From: Verrucomicrobia bacterium UBA1211
GTDB lineage: Bacteria > Verrucomicrobiota > Kiritimatiellia > RFP12 > UBA1067
Assembly: GCA_002309585.1 (NCBI GenBank)
Contig: DBXN01000092.1
Span: 1,074 to 13,052, forward strand
Length of the DNA stretch: 11,979 nucleotides
Direction: 5' to 3'
Each line of letters begins with the position of its first letter. Within the stretch, counting starts at the first letter, position 1. Made by a program: the position numbers and the translations under genes. This document shows, piece after piece, positions 6,100-11,979 of the stretch. Below the pieces are notes generated by a model. It did not search any database and was not told the DNA's origin. It was given only the letters and a program-made list of their open reading frames with translations.

Positions 6100-7641
6100 T
6101 TATTTCACGACCGCACGGATGAAGTTGCCGGCGGCAGCCGGAACCGTGATGGTCGCCTCTGCGCCATTCACAACAACCGCGCTCGCGTCGAGATCGACGG
6201 CCTGCAGGTTGGCGAGATCGCTACCCGCCAGAACCGTGAGCGTACCGTTGATATCGGCGAAGTCGAAGTTCGCGTCGTTCGTGACAACCGTGATGACCGC
6301 ACCGGCGTCGGTGTACTCGATCGCATCGATCGTCAGCGTCGGAACCGCGGTTTCGTCGCTCGTGATGTTCATGAGGTAGCGGTTGTAGAGATCGCTCGTC
6401 TCATCCGCGAAGCCCGTGAGGACCTCGTTCACGCTCTTATAACCGTTCGCCCACTTCGCGATCTTGCCGACGGGCTGCTGAACGCCGCCGATCGGGGCAA
6501 CCGTCGCCTCGGGAATAATATCCGCGGCAATCGCAACCGCCGCGCCGGAGGCCGTCGCCGTCGCCGTGAAGTTCACGTTCGTGACCAGATCGCCCAGACC
6601 CAACGTCGCCTTGTCGGCGATCGTCGCATCGGTGGCGGTCGGATCGGCGATGACATACCAATCCTTCGCGAAGACCTTCAGCTGAGCCGGAGACTCAACC
6701 GTGGCCGTCCCGCCGGCCGCCGTCAACAGCGTCTCGCCGTTGTAGACGTCCAGAATGTCGTCATCAAACGAAACCGTGATCGTCATCGTCGTCGGAGCGG
6801 TGTGGATCGGAGCCTGATCCGTAACCGTCAGATCATCCAACGCGCCCGTGCCGCGGAACGAAACGGACTTGAAGGTGTCGTCAGGATCGCAGCCCACAAA
6901 CCAGGTCTCATCGCTGGCGGTCGCATCGTCGAAGTACGTGCAGACGCCATCCGCGACGATCTGATTCCCGTTAACAAACACTTTGTACATCGGGAGAATC
7001 ATATCCTCGGAGAAGGCGGCCTGGATCGTCAGACGATACCACTGCTCAGGATCGATAACCATCGTGGTCTCGGAAGAGACTTGCTGCGCGCCATTTGCAT
7101 CGGCCGAGCAAACCACCAGGTTCGAGGTCGCGTTCACATAGAGGGCGAGTTTGTACTCACCGTCCAGCGTCGGCGGCTCATCGCTCTTGGCGAATTTGAT
7201 CATCGTGTCCAGATAGACCGGTGCGGCCATGGTCTGGTTGACGTTACGGGTAATCGTCGCACCTTCGGTGTTCAGATTCAGATACTGGGCCGTCGTGGTG
7301 ATCGGATTGTTCTCCGCGTCAACCGCAATCAGCGCCGGGCGGGAGTCGGCCGTGAAGTCGTACGTCCCCGCGACGATCGTCGAATTGTCGGTCCCACCCG
7401 TCACTTCCCAATTCGGGAAGGTCTGGAACCAGCCAGCATTGTCCTCATAGGACGATTTGTAGTTCTTCAGCAGCGTTCCTTCAATGGCATAAAACACTGA
7501 CGGGCTCTCGCCCTGAAGTGTTGTCGTCCAAGATTCGGCCGCTTCGAACGTATCCTGAAACAGTTCGGCCTTGGCGCTCATCGCGAATAAACCGACGATC
7601 GCCATCAGGCTCGCTAACACACGCTTAGAAGTCAGGTTCAT
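6100..7641 (-). CDS. Exported LamG/concanavalin-A-like protein of unknown function
   Basis: A 513-aa protein with a clear Sec signal peptide: basic MNLTSKR, a hydrophobic stretch at residues 8-22, and a likely cut after AKA at residue 25. The mature N-terminal half resembles a LamG-type jelly-roll: it opens LFQDTFEAAESW, then WYRLTIQA, YKVFVNGNQI and FRGTGALDDLTV, the pattern of a beta-sandwich with a closing strand. The second half is Thr/Ala/Asp-rich and probably beta-structured. It includes KWANGYKSVNEVL and YNRYLMNI, then a final beta module ending ATITVPAAAGNFIRAVVK. Three cysteines are present. No transmembrane anchor, PEP-CTERM or other sorting signal is visible at the C terminus. The architecture recalls abundant secreted proteins of Verrucomicrobiota/Kiritimatiellota (from memory). 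It is monocistronic, with its own promoter and terminator. Glycan binding is possible but not shown. Confidence 0.8.
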   Translation of the reverse strand: MNLTSKRVLASLMAIVGLFAMSAKAELFQDTFEAAESWTTTLQGESPSVFYAIEGTLLKNYKSSYEDNAGWFQTFPNWEVTGGTDNSTIVAGTYDFTADSRPALIAVDAENNPITTTAQYLNLNTEGATITRNVNQTMAAPVYLDTMIKFAKSDEPPTLDGEYKLALYVNATSNLVVCSADANGAQQVSSETTMVIDPEQWYRLTIQAAFSEDMILPMYKVFVNGNQIVADGVCTYFDDATASDETWFVGCDPDDTFKSVSFRGTGALDDLTVTDQAPIHTAPTTMTITVSFDDDILDVYNGETLLTAAGGTATVESPAQLKVFAKDWYVIADPTATDATIADKATLGLGDLVTNVNFTATATASGAAVAIAADIIPEATVAPIGGVQQPVGKIAKWANGYKSVNEVLTGFADETSDLYNRYLMNITSDETAVPTLTIDAIEYTDAGAVITVVTNDANFDFADINGTLTVLAGSDLANLQAVDLDASAVVVNGAEATITVPAAAGNFIRAVVK

Positions 7642-7648
7642 TAAAAAA

Positions 7649-7656
7649 CCCTCCTC
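7649..7656 (-). promoter_or_regulatory. Strong ribosome-binding site of the secreted-protein gene
   Basis: On the minus strand GAGGAGGG lies 7 nt before the ATG (7641-7639). It is the best Shine-Dalgarno match in the window, confirming the start and suggesting high expression. Confidence 0.85.
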
Positions 7657-7732
7657 ACATACTACTGCGTTTCAATAACCATCAAATTCCGCTAAAAACC
7701 GCGTCTGGGGTGCAAATCCAGCCACGATATTT

Positions 7733-7752
7733 AACGAAACCATTCTTTCGTT
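7733..7752 (-). other. Hairpin near the predicted 5' end of the secreted-protein mRNA
   Basis: AACGAAA (7733-7739) and TTTCGTT (7746-7752) form a perfect 7-bp stem with a 6-nt loop. On the minus strand it begins about 9 nt after the -10 box, so it would lie at or just after the transcript start. It could stabilise the mRNA or act as a DNA operator. Confidence 0.5.
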
Positions 7753-7760
7753 GTAGGGCC

Positions 7761-7790
7761 AATATAGCGCATACCCGGATGCGTTTGCAA
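7761..7790 (-). promoter_or_regulatory. Sigma70-like promoter of the secreted-protein gene
   Basis: On the minus strand the -35 is TTGCAA (7790-7785, 4 of 6 matches) and the -10 is TATATT (7766-7761, 5 of 6) with an 18-bp spacer. The spacer contains CGCAT (7768-7772) opposite ATGCG (7779-7783), a possible operator. The predicted leader is about 110 nt. Confidence 0.6.
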
Positions 7791-7947
7791 GGGAAAAATC
7801 ACACCTTTTGCAAAAAAATTTCGGCTCCGCCACCAAACGTCCGCTCCCGGAACGGCGTCCCGGCCATCCCGCATGCCCCGACCGTTCCCTTCCTTTGATT
7901 TCAAGTTGTCTTATTCCTAAAAATATGTTACCCTTCGCGAATTCTCT

Positions 7948-8598
7948 ATGGAAGAACTGTTTTCCCAGTTTTGCGAACATCTCTCGGCCAATCCGTGGCT
8001 GCAGAGCGTGTTGATCATCTTCGGCTCCTGTTTCGTCGAAGACCCCGCCCGGTGTATCGTCTCGATGCTGGTGGCGACGGGGGAACTGGGCTGGCTGTTC
8101 GCGTTCGGAAACATGGTGGTCGGGGCGATGGCGGGAGATATCGGCCTCTACCTGATCGGGCGGTACGCCTCGATGTTCATCATCAAACGCCGATGGTTTG
8201 ACCATCTCCAGCTCCAGTCGATGAAGAGCTACTATCGGAACCACGCAGCGAAAACCGTTCTTCTGGCCCGCTTTCTGCCGGGCGCGCGGATGCTGACCTT
8301 TTCCGTCGCGGGAGTGATCCGCTACTCCTTCGGCCGGTTCGCGTTCTGGACTTTTTGCGCCGCCGTGATCCAGGCGGCGATTTTCCTGAAATTCGGGGAG
8401 ATGATCCCGGACAACGTTATCCGGATTATGAAGAATCCCCGTTTCAGCGCGGTTGTTTTTCTGCTGACATTCGGAGTGATGTACGCCGCCTGCCATCTCT
8501 TCAGCAAGCGCAAGCGGCCGATTCGCCCGTTGCAGCATGAGGGTAATGAACAAAACGGAACAAAGGAGCAAGCAAATGATTCCCGATCTTCAGAGTAG
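7948..8598 (+). CDS. DedA-family (VTT domain) membrane protein
   Basis: Inner-membrane protein of 216 aa. DedA proteins act in membrane homeostasis; some members are undecaprenyl-phosphate or phospholipid transporters. Seen here: a re-entrant-type start with acidic FVEDP (about residues 29-33), GDIGLYLIGR, and ARFLPGARMLTF (about 107-118). The last is the family's F-R-x-x-P-G-x-R motif. Hydrophobic segments lie roughly at 18-30, 36-72, 118-150 and 165-185. The C terminus is a hydrophilic tail after KRKRPIR. The ATG at 7948 lacks a Shine-Dalgarno sequence. The last 23 nt overlap the next gene. Family call is solid; the transported lipid is unknown. Confidence 0.88.
   Translation: MEELFSQFCEHLSANPWLQSVLIIFGSCFVEDPARCIVSMLVATGELGWLFAFGNMVVGAMAGDIGLYLIGRYASMFIIKRRWFDHLQLQSMKSYYRNHAAKTVLLARFLPGARMLTFSVAGVIRYSFGRFAFWTFCAAVIQAAIFLKFGEMIPDNVIRIMKNPRFSAVVFLLTFGVMYAACHLFSKRKRPIRPLQHEGNEQNGTKEQANDSRSSE
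8562..8568 (+). promoter_or_regulatory. Ribosome-binding site that fixes the start of the small gene
   Basis: AAAGGAG lies 7 nt before the ATG at 8576 and sits inside the dedA coding end. An in-frame ATG at 8537 has no such site, so 8576 is preferred. Confidence 0.8.
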
Positions 8599-8986
8599 TC
8601 TCTTGTGTGATGATGTCCGCCAGGAGCGGAACGGAAAATTCATGCTGATCGGCATCTTCGAAGGGTTGGCGCTTCCGGCGAAACAGCCGGTCTGCCCCCG
8701 GATCTGTCTGGTGAACCGCTGGTGCATGGGCGAGGGAACCTTCACCCAGAAGACCCGCATCATCGCCCCGGACGAGGTGACGCCGGTCGCGGAAGGCCAG
8801 TCGGTCGAGATCACCCTTCCCGACACGAAGCGGATGGCCACGACGGTCGAGATGTTCATCAACATCCCCTTCAAGCAGGAGGGGACGCACTGGGTCGAGG
8901 TCTCGCTGGACCAGAAGATGCGGATGCGCTATCCGCTGCATGTCAAGCATGTCGAACCGCAGCAACAGCAGCAACCGCAGCAGTAA
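8576..8986 (+). CDS. Conserved hypothetical protein, probable DUF6941 family
   Basis: A 136-aa protein from ATG 8576, with no signal peptide or membrane segment, so probably cytosolic. The opening (SSLLCDDVRQERNGKFMLIGIFEGL) resembles small DUF6941-type proteins, which have a CDDVR-then-GK-x-x-LIG-I-F pattern. The rest looks like a beta-sandwich, with LVNRWCMGEG, VEITLPDTK and THWVEVSLD. The last ten residues are Glu-Pro then a Gln/Pro tract encoded by CAG/CAA repeats. No function is known to me. It overlaps dedA by 23 nt and precedes aspS by 20 nt, so it is probably co-transcribed with both. The family name comes from motif memory and is the weak part of the call; the gene itself is well supported. 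Confidence 0.72.
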   Translation: MIPDLQSSLLCDDVRQERNGKFMLIGIFEGLALPAKQPVCPRICLVNRWCMGEGTFTQKTRIIAPDEVTPVAEGQSVEITLPDTKRMATTVEMFINIPFKQEGTHWVEVSLDQKMRMRYPLHVKHVEPQQQQQPQQ

Positions 8987-9006
8987 CCTGAAAGAGAGAA
9001 GAGAGC

Positions 9007-10785
9007 ATGCATCCTTATCGCAGCCACACGTGTAACGAACTCCGGGCGGCCGACGCGGGGAAAACCGCGCGGCTCTCCGGCTGGATCTTCCGGGTCCGTG
9101 ACCACGGAGGTATCCTGTTCATCGACTTACGCGACCATTACGGCCTGACCCAGGTGGTGGTTCACCCCAGCCGTACCTTCTTCGAGGCGCTCTCCCACAC
9201 GAAACTCGAAACCGTCATCACCGTCACCGGCGTGGTGACCCTGCGTGACGCGGAGACGATCAATCCCGACCTGCCGACCGGCGAAATCGAACTGGTCGCC
9301 AACGAGTGCGTCGTCGAGTCGCCCTCGGAGCAGACCCCGCTCTATATTCCGGGCGAGGCGGACGAGAGCGAGGATATGCGCCTGAAGTACCGCTTCCTCG
9401 ACCTGCGCCGAGAGGGCCTGCACGCCAACATCCTGCTCCGCTCGAAGGTGATCGCCTTCCTCCGGCAACAGATGTGGGAACACGGCTTCAACGAATACCA
9501 GACCCCGATCCTGACCTGCAGTTCGCCGGAAGGCGCGCGTGACTACCTGGTGCCGAGCCGGGTGCACCGCGGCAAGTTTTACGCCCTGCCGCAGGCCCCG
9601 CAGCTCTTCAAGCAGCTGCTGATGGTCTCGGGGTTCGACCGCTATTTCCAGATCGCCCCCTGCTTCCGTGACGAAGACGCGCGGGCGGACCGCTCGCCGG
9701 GCGAGTTCTACCAGCTGGACATCGAGATGTCGTTCGTCACGCAGGATGAGATTTTCGCCGTGGTCGAGGATGTGATCTCCAAGACCTTCGCGACCTTCTC
9801 CTCGAAGCCGGTCACGCCCGCCCCGTGGGTCCGGATCCCGTTCCGGGAGGCAATGATGAAGTACGGCAGCGACAAGCCGGATCTGCGGAACCCGCTCGTC
9901 TTCGTCAACCTCAACGACCTCTTCGCGAACAGCGGCTTCAAGGCCTTCGCCTCAACCGTCGCCAAGGGCGGCGTGGTGAAGGGGTTGCGCGTGCCGGGCA
10001 TCGTGGGGGTGCAGTCCCGTAGCTGGTTCGATAAACGCGAAGCGTTCGCGAAGGAGAACGGCGGCAAGGGTCTCGGCTATGTGATGTGGACGAAAGAGGG
10101 TGAGTTCAAAGGCCCGATCGCGAAGTTCATGTCGGCCGAAGAGATCGAATCCCTCAAACAGCTGACCGGCATGGAACCCGGCGACGCGCTCTTCTTCGTC
10201 GCCGATATGGCCCCGCTGGTCCATATCCTCAGCGGCAAGGTCCGTACCGACATCGCCACCTCGCTGGATCTGATCGAGAAGGACGGTTACCGCTTCTGCT
10301 GGATCGTCGATTTCCCGATGTTCGAGCAGGACCCGGAAACCGGCGCGGTCATCTTCTCGCACAACCCGTTCTCCATGCCGCAGGGCGGGATGGAGGCATT
10401 GCTGAACAAGGACCCGCTCGACATCCTCGCCTACCAGTACGATGTGGTCTGCAACGGCGTGGAGCTCTCCAGCGGCGCGATCCGCAACCACCTTCCGCAG
10501 ATCATGTACAAGGCGTTTGAGATCGCGGGGTATGACCGCAGCGTGGTGGAGGAGAAGTTCTCCTGCCTGCTGAACGCCTTCAAGTTCGGCGCGCCGCCCC
10601 ACGGCGGCATCGCCCCCGGCATTGACCGAATGGTGATGCTGCTGGCGGATGCCGACAACATCCGCGAGGTGATCGCCTTCCCGATGAACCAGAAAGCGCA
10701 GGATCTGATGATGAACGCGCCTTCGGAGGTCACGGAGAAGCAGCTCCGGGAGTTGCACATCAAAGTTCGGGGAACAGAGGGGTAA
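9007..10785 (+). CDS. aspS: Aspartyl-tRNA synthetase, bacterial type, possibly non-discriminating
   Basis: Class II synthetase that charges tRNA-Asp (and tRNA-Asn if non-discriminating). The 592 aa match the bacterial form. The N-terminal OB anticodon-binding domain starts YRSHTCNELR and contains RVRDHGGILFIDLRD (His33). Motif elements are QAPQ (196-199), motif 2 FRDEDARADRSPGEF (from residue 220) and motif 3 PPHGGIAPGIDRMVML (from residue 530). The inserted GAD domain is visible around GDALFFVADMA. The SPGEF and GGIAPG variants are those I associate with alphaproteobacterial-type enzymes. A His in RDHGG, rather than Leu in RDLGS, is associated with enzymes that also charge tRNA-Asn. The preceding purine-rich AGAGAGAAGAGAG stands in for a Shine-Dalgarno. 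Confidence 0.97.
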   Translation: MHPYRSHTCNELRAADAGKTARLSGWIFRVRDHGGILFIDLRDHYGLTQVVVHPSRTFFEALSHTKLETVITVTGVVTLRDAETINPDLPTGEIELVANECVVESPSEQTPLYIPGEADESEDMRLKYRFLDLRREGLHANILLRSKVIAFLRQQMWEHGFNEYQTPILTCSSPEGARDYLVPSRVHRGKFYALPQAPQLFKQLLMVSGFDRYFQIAPCFRDEDARADRSPGEFYQLDIEMSFVTQDEIFAVVEDVISKTFATFSSKPVTPAPWVRIPFREAMMKYGSDKPDLRNPLVFVNLNDLFANSGFKAFASTVAKGGVVKGLRVPGIVGVQSRSWFDKREAFAKENGGKGLGYVMWTKEGEFKGPIAKFMSAEEIESLKQLTGMEPGDALFFVADMAPLVHILSGKVRTDIATSLDLIEKDGYRFCWIVDFPMFEQDPETGAVIFSHNPFSMPQGGMEALLNKDPLDILAYQYDVVCNGVELSSGAIRNHLPQIMYKAFEIAGYDRSVVEEKFSCLLNAFKFGAPPHGGIAPGIDRMVMLLADADNIREVIAFPMNQKAQDLMMNAPSEVTEKQLRELHIKVRGTEG

Positions 10786-10796
10786 CGTTTCTTGCG

Positions 10797-11723
10797 ATGC
10801 TTTCGGATCTGAACGTGGAGATCCTTCCCGAAGAGGCGGGCCGGCGGCTGGATCAGGTGCTGCCGGCCCGTTTTCCCTCTTCCACCCGCGCCTTCTGCCG
10901 TCAGGCGATCGCGGAGGGAGCAGTCACGCTGAACGGCCATCCCGTTCCAAAGGGAATGAAGGTCCGGACGGGAATGCGGATCCGGGTGACGGCGCTGAAA
11001 GAGGCGGCCGATCTGCGGGTCTTCCCCAATCCCCACATTCGTCCCGTCATTCTGTTTGAGGACGATGCGCTGATCGGAGTCAACAAACCGGCGGGCCTGC
11101 CGGTCCAGCCGCTTTCCCCCGACGAGACCGATACGTTGATGAACGGACTGGTGGCGCGATATCCGGAATTGGCGGCGGTCGGTGACCAACCGCTGATGGC
11201 GGGCGCCCTGCACCGGATTGACACCGGCACATCGGGGTTGGTTCTGGCCGCACGCACGGAAACGGCCTTCACCCGGGTCCGGGAGCAGTTCGCCGCGCGG
11301 CAAGTCACCAAAGTCTATCACGCGCTGGTCGAGGGCCAGATCGCGGTCGGGAACCGGCTGGTCAACGATCTGGCGCATCTGCCGCACAGCGCGGTCTGCA
11401 AGATGGTCGATGCCCGCATCCTCTCCAAACCCGACCGCGTGATGCGCGCGGAAACCGCTTACCGGCCGATCGCCTGGCTGGGCCGCTCTACGCTACTGGA
11501 AGTTACGATCCAGACAGGGGTCACGCATCAGATCCGGGCGCAACTCGCCCTGGCCGGATACCCGATCGTCAACGACACACTCTATGGCGCGAAACCCGTT
11601 GCGGGATGCGGCCGACACTTCCTCCATGCCTACGCCATTGCCTTTGAACACCCGACGCGCCACCAGCCCTTCCGACTTGAGGCACCCTATACGCCGGACT
11701 TTGAGGAAAGATTAAAGGGTTAA
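10797..11723 (+). CDS. RluA-family 23S rRNA/tRNA pseudouridine synthase (RluD-like)
   Basis: Isomerises specific uridines to pseudouridine in structured RNA. The 308-aa product has an N-terminal S4 RNA-binding domain (about residues 15-65; GRRLDQVLPARFPSSTRA and GAVTLNGHPVPKG). The catalytic domain follows, with FEDDALIGVNKPAGLPVQP and HRIDTGTSGLVLAART, where Asp142 is the catalytic aspartate of the HRxDxxTSG motif. TKVYHALVEG, QTGVTHQIRAQLA and a FLHAYAIAFEHP element complete the family pattern. Together these fit RluA/RluC/RluD enzymes; which site it modifies cannot be read from sequence alone, so no symbol is given. It starts 11 nt after aspS and is probably its operon partner. The closest purine block is GAGGGG at the aspS end, about 14 nt away, a long spacing. 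Confidence 0.93.
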   Translation: MLSDLNVEILPEEAGRRLDQVLPARFPSSTRAFCRQAIAEGAVTLNGHPVPKGMKVRTGMRIRVTALKEAADLRVFPNPHIRPVILFEDDALIGVNKPAGLPVQPLSPDETDTLMNGLVARYPELAAVGDQPLMAGALHRIDTGTSGLVLAARTETAFTRVREQFAARQVTKVYHALVEGQIAVGNRLVNDLAHLPHSAVCKMVDARILSKPDRVMRAETAYRPIAWLGRSTLLEVTIQTGVTHQIRAQLALAGYPIVNDTLYGAKPVAGCGRHFLHAYAIAFEHPTRHQPFRLEAPYTPDFEERLKG

Positions 11724-11733
11724 AAGCCCCCCG

Positions 11734-11749
11734 CCCGCGTGAGCGCGGG
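11734..11749 (+). other. GC hairpin after the pseudouridine synthase gene
   Basis: CCCGCG (11734-11739) and CGCGGG (11744-11749) pair perfectly around TGAG, 10 nt after the stop. A wider alternative pairs CCCGCCC (11730-11736) with GGGCGGG (11771-11777). No T run follows, so it is not a standard terminator; it may be a Rho-linked or 3'-end-protecting structure. Confidence 0.35.
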
Positions 11750-11781
11750 AATGTAAATGAGGGTAACGTGGGGCGGGAGCT

Positions 11782-11885
11782 GTTGAGGGTTGAGCGTTGA
11801 GGATGTCTGATGGCTGAAGTCCGAAGTCTTGTGGCTGAACAGCAAGTTATAGGCAAGGTTATGGCTTGTCGGCTGTCGCATGTCA
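11782..11885. repeat. Degenerate tandem heptamer repeat, strict 7-bp period
   Basis: Eight consecutive 7-bp units run from 11782 to 11837. The first three are GTTGAG plus G, C or G, and later ones are of the kind ATGTCTG, ATGGCTG and AAGTCCG. After a decayed middle (11838-11864) TGTC cores recur at 11867, 11874 and 11881, still in phase with the TGTC at 11804 (63 bp, nine periods). Because 7 is not a multiple of 3, any reading frame through it shows a 7-residue peptide repeat. The minus-strand frames across it (for instance 11953-11720) are therefore artefacts. Confidence 0.85.
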
Positions 11886-11906
11886 CCCCTCCCAACCTCA
11901 ACGCTC
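11792..11906. repeat. 11-bp perfect inverted repeat spanning most of the heptamer tract
   Basis: GAGCGTTGAGG (11792-11802) is the exact reverse complement of CCTCAACGCTC (11896-11906), 93 bp apart. The left arm lies within the first heptamer units and the right arm lies just outside the array. It could be the inverted edge of the same repeat family or a mobile repeat boundary; no transposase is present. Confidence 0.6.
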
Positions 11907-11941
11907 CTTTGGTACCGAGGTAATTTGGAGAGTGCCCACAA

Positions 11942-11974
11942 ATGGCAAATCAAAATTGCTTTGATGATTTGTGA
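11942..11974 (+). CDS. Possible 10-codon ORF behind a good ribosome-binding site
   Basis: GGAGAG (11927-11932) lies 9 nt before ATG 11942. The frame reads MANQNCFDDL and stops at TGA (11972-11974). The surroundings are AT-rich compared with the rest of the window. It could be a leader peptide, the decayed start of a gene that continues beyond the edge, or chance. Nothing identifies it. Confidence 0.15.
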   Translation: MANQNCFDDL

Positions 11975-11979
11975 ACATT

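Larger units (their letters stand above)
7642..7947. promoter_or_regulatory. Divergent intergenic region between secreted-protein gene and dedA
   Basis: About 306 bp without a gene, with AT-rich patches unlike the flanks. It holds a good minus-strand promoter (7761-7790), an inverted repeat at 7733-7752, two TTTGCAA elements (7784 and 7807) and a weak plus-strand promoter candidate. For dedA, TTGATT at 7895-7900 and TAAAAA at 7918-7923 are spaced 17 bp, but both are poor matches. No Shine-Dalgarno precedes the dedA ATG. Confidence 0.6.

Noticed and set aside
5848..7500. Plus-strand 550-codon frame rich in Arg and Asn
   Set aside because: It is the antisense of the secreted-protein gene, crosses both terminators, has no recognisable domain and an arginine-heavy composition typical of shadow frames. 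The minus strand has a signal peptide, ribosome-binding site and promoter.
7672..8571. Minus-strand frame covering the divergent spacer and dedA
   Set aside because: It is antisense to dedA, covers the promoter region of the secreted-protein gene and encodes no recognisable domain.
11726..11780. Rho-independent terminator after the pseudouridine synthase gene
   Set aside because: Stable GC pairing exists but there is no T run, so it is listed only as a hairpin.
11569..11953. Minus-strand frames over the right-hand spacer with 7-residue repeats
   Set aside because: The peptide repeats follow automatically from the 7-bp DNA repeat; no start site or family supports translation.
11972..11974. 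TGA as selenocysteine or recoded codon extending the edge ORF
   Set aside because: The window ends five bases later and no downstream structure can be assessed; an ordinary stop is the simpler reading.

Overview
The window is a gene-dense, GC-rich bacterial chromosome segment, almost all housekeeping genes. It carries lipA (3' part), ispE, tRNA-Gln, prs, rplY/ctc, pth, rpsF, ssb, rpsR and rplI, then a convergent gene for a secreted protein, then dedA, a small unknown gene, aspS and an RluA-family pseudouridine synthase gene. Three things suggest the PVC superphylum, most likely Verrucomicrobiota/Kiritimatiellota: the fusion of an ispE-tRNA-Gln-prs-rplY-pth block to rpsF-ssb-rpsR-rplI, a divergent Prs variant, and a LamG-like secreted protein ending in a short beta-rich tail. 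This assignment is inference from family resemblance; no 16S rRNA or other marker is present.

Region 1 (1-5931, + strand) reads as one long translation-centred block. lipA and ispE overlap by ATGA. The ispE stop lies inside tRNA-Gln(TTG). prs follows 38 nt after the tRNA, then a 153-nt spacer, then rplY, pth, rpsF, ssb, rpsR and rplI with gaps of 9 to 45 nt. A canonical hairpin plus T8 terminator closes it at 5891-5931. The products supply lipoyl cofactor, isoprenoid precursor, PRPP, three ribosomal proteins of the S6/S18/L9 set plus L25, peptidyl-tRNA recycling and ssDNA binding.

Region 2 (5932-7947) holds a 54-bp array of six 9-bp units lying between two convergent terminators. It is followed by a minus-strand monocistronic gene for a 513-aa exported LamG/ConA-like protein. 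That gene has unusually complete expression signals: a good promoter match, a hairpin near the predicted transcript start, a strong Shine-Dalgarno sequence and a cUUCGg terminator.

Region 3 (7948-11723, + strand) is a compact four-gene run: dedA, a 136-aa probable DUF6941 protein, aspS and an rluA-family gene. Two genes overlap and the other junctions have short gaps.

Region 4 (11724-11979) has no convincing gene. It contains a degenerate tandem repeat with a strict 7-bp period over about 104 bp, an 11-bp inverted repeat that spans most of it, and an AT-rich right edge with a 10-codon ORF behind a good ribosome-binding site.

No CRISPR array, insertion sequence, defence system or phage gene was found. 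The most unusual signals are the ispE/tRNA overlap with its trailer that can mimic the acceptor stem, and the two short-period intergenic repeat tracts (9 bp and 7 bp).
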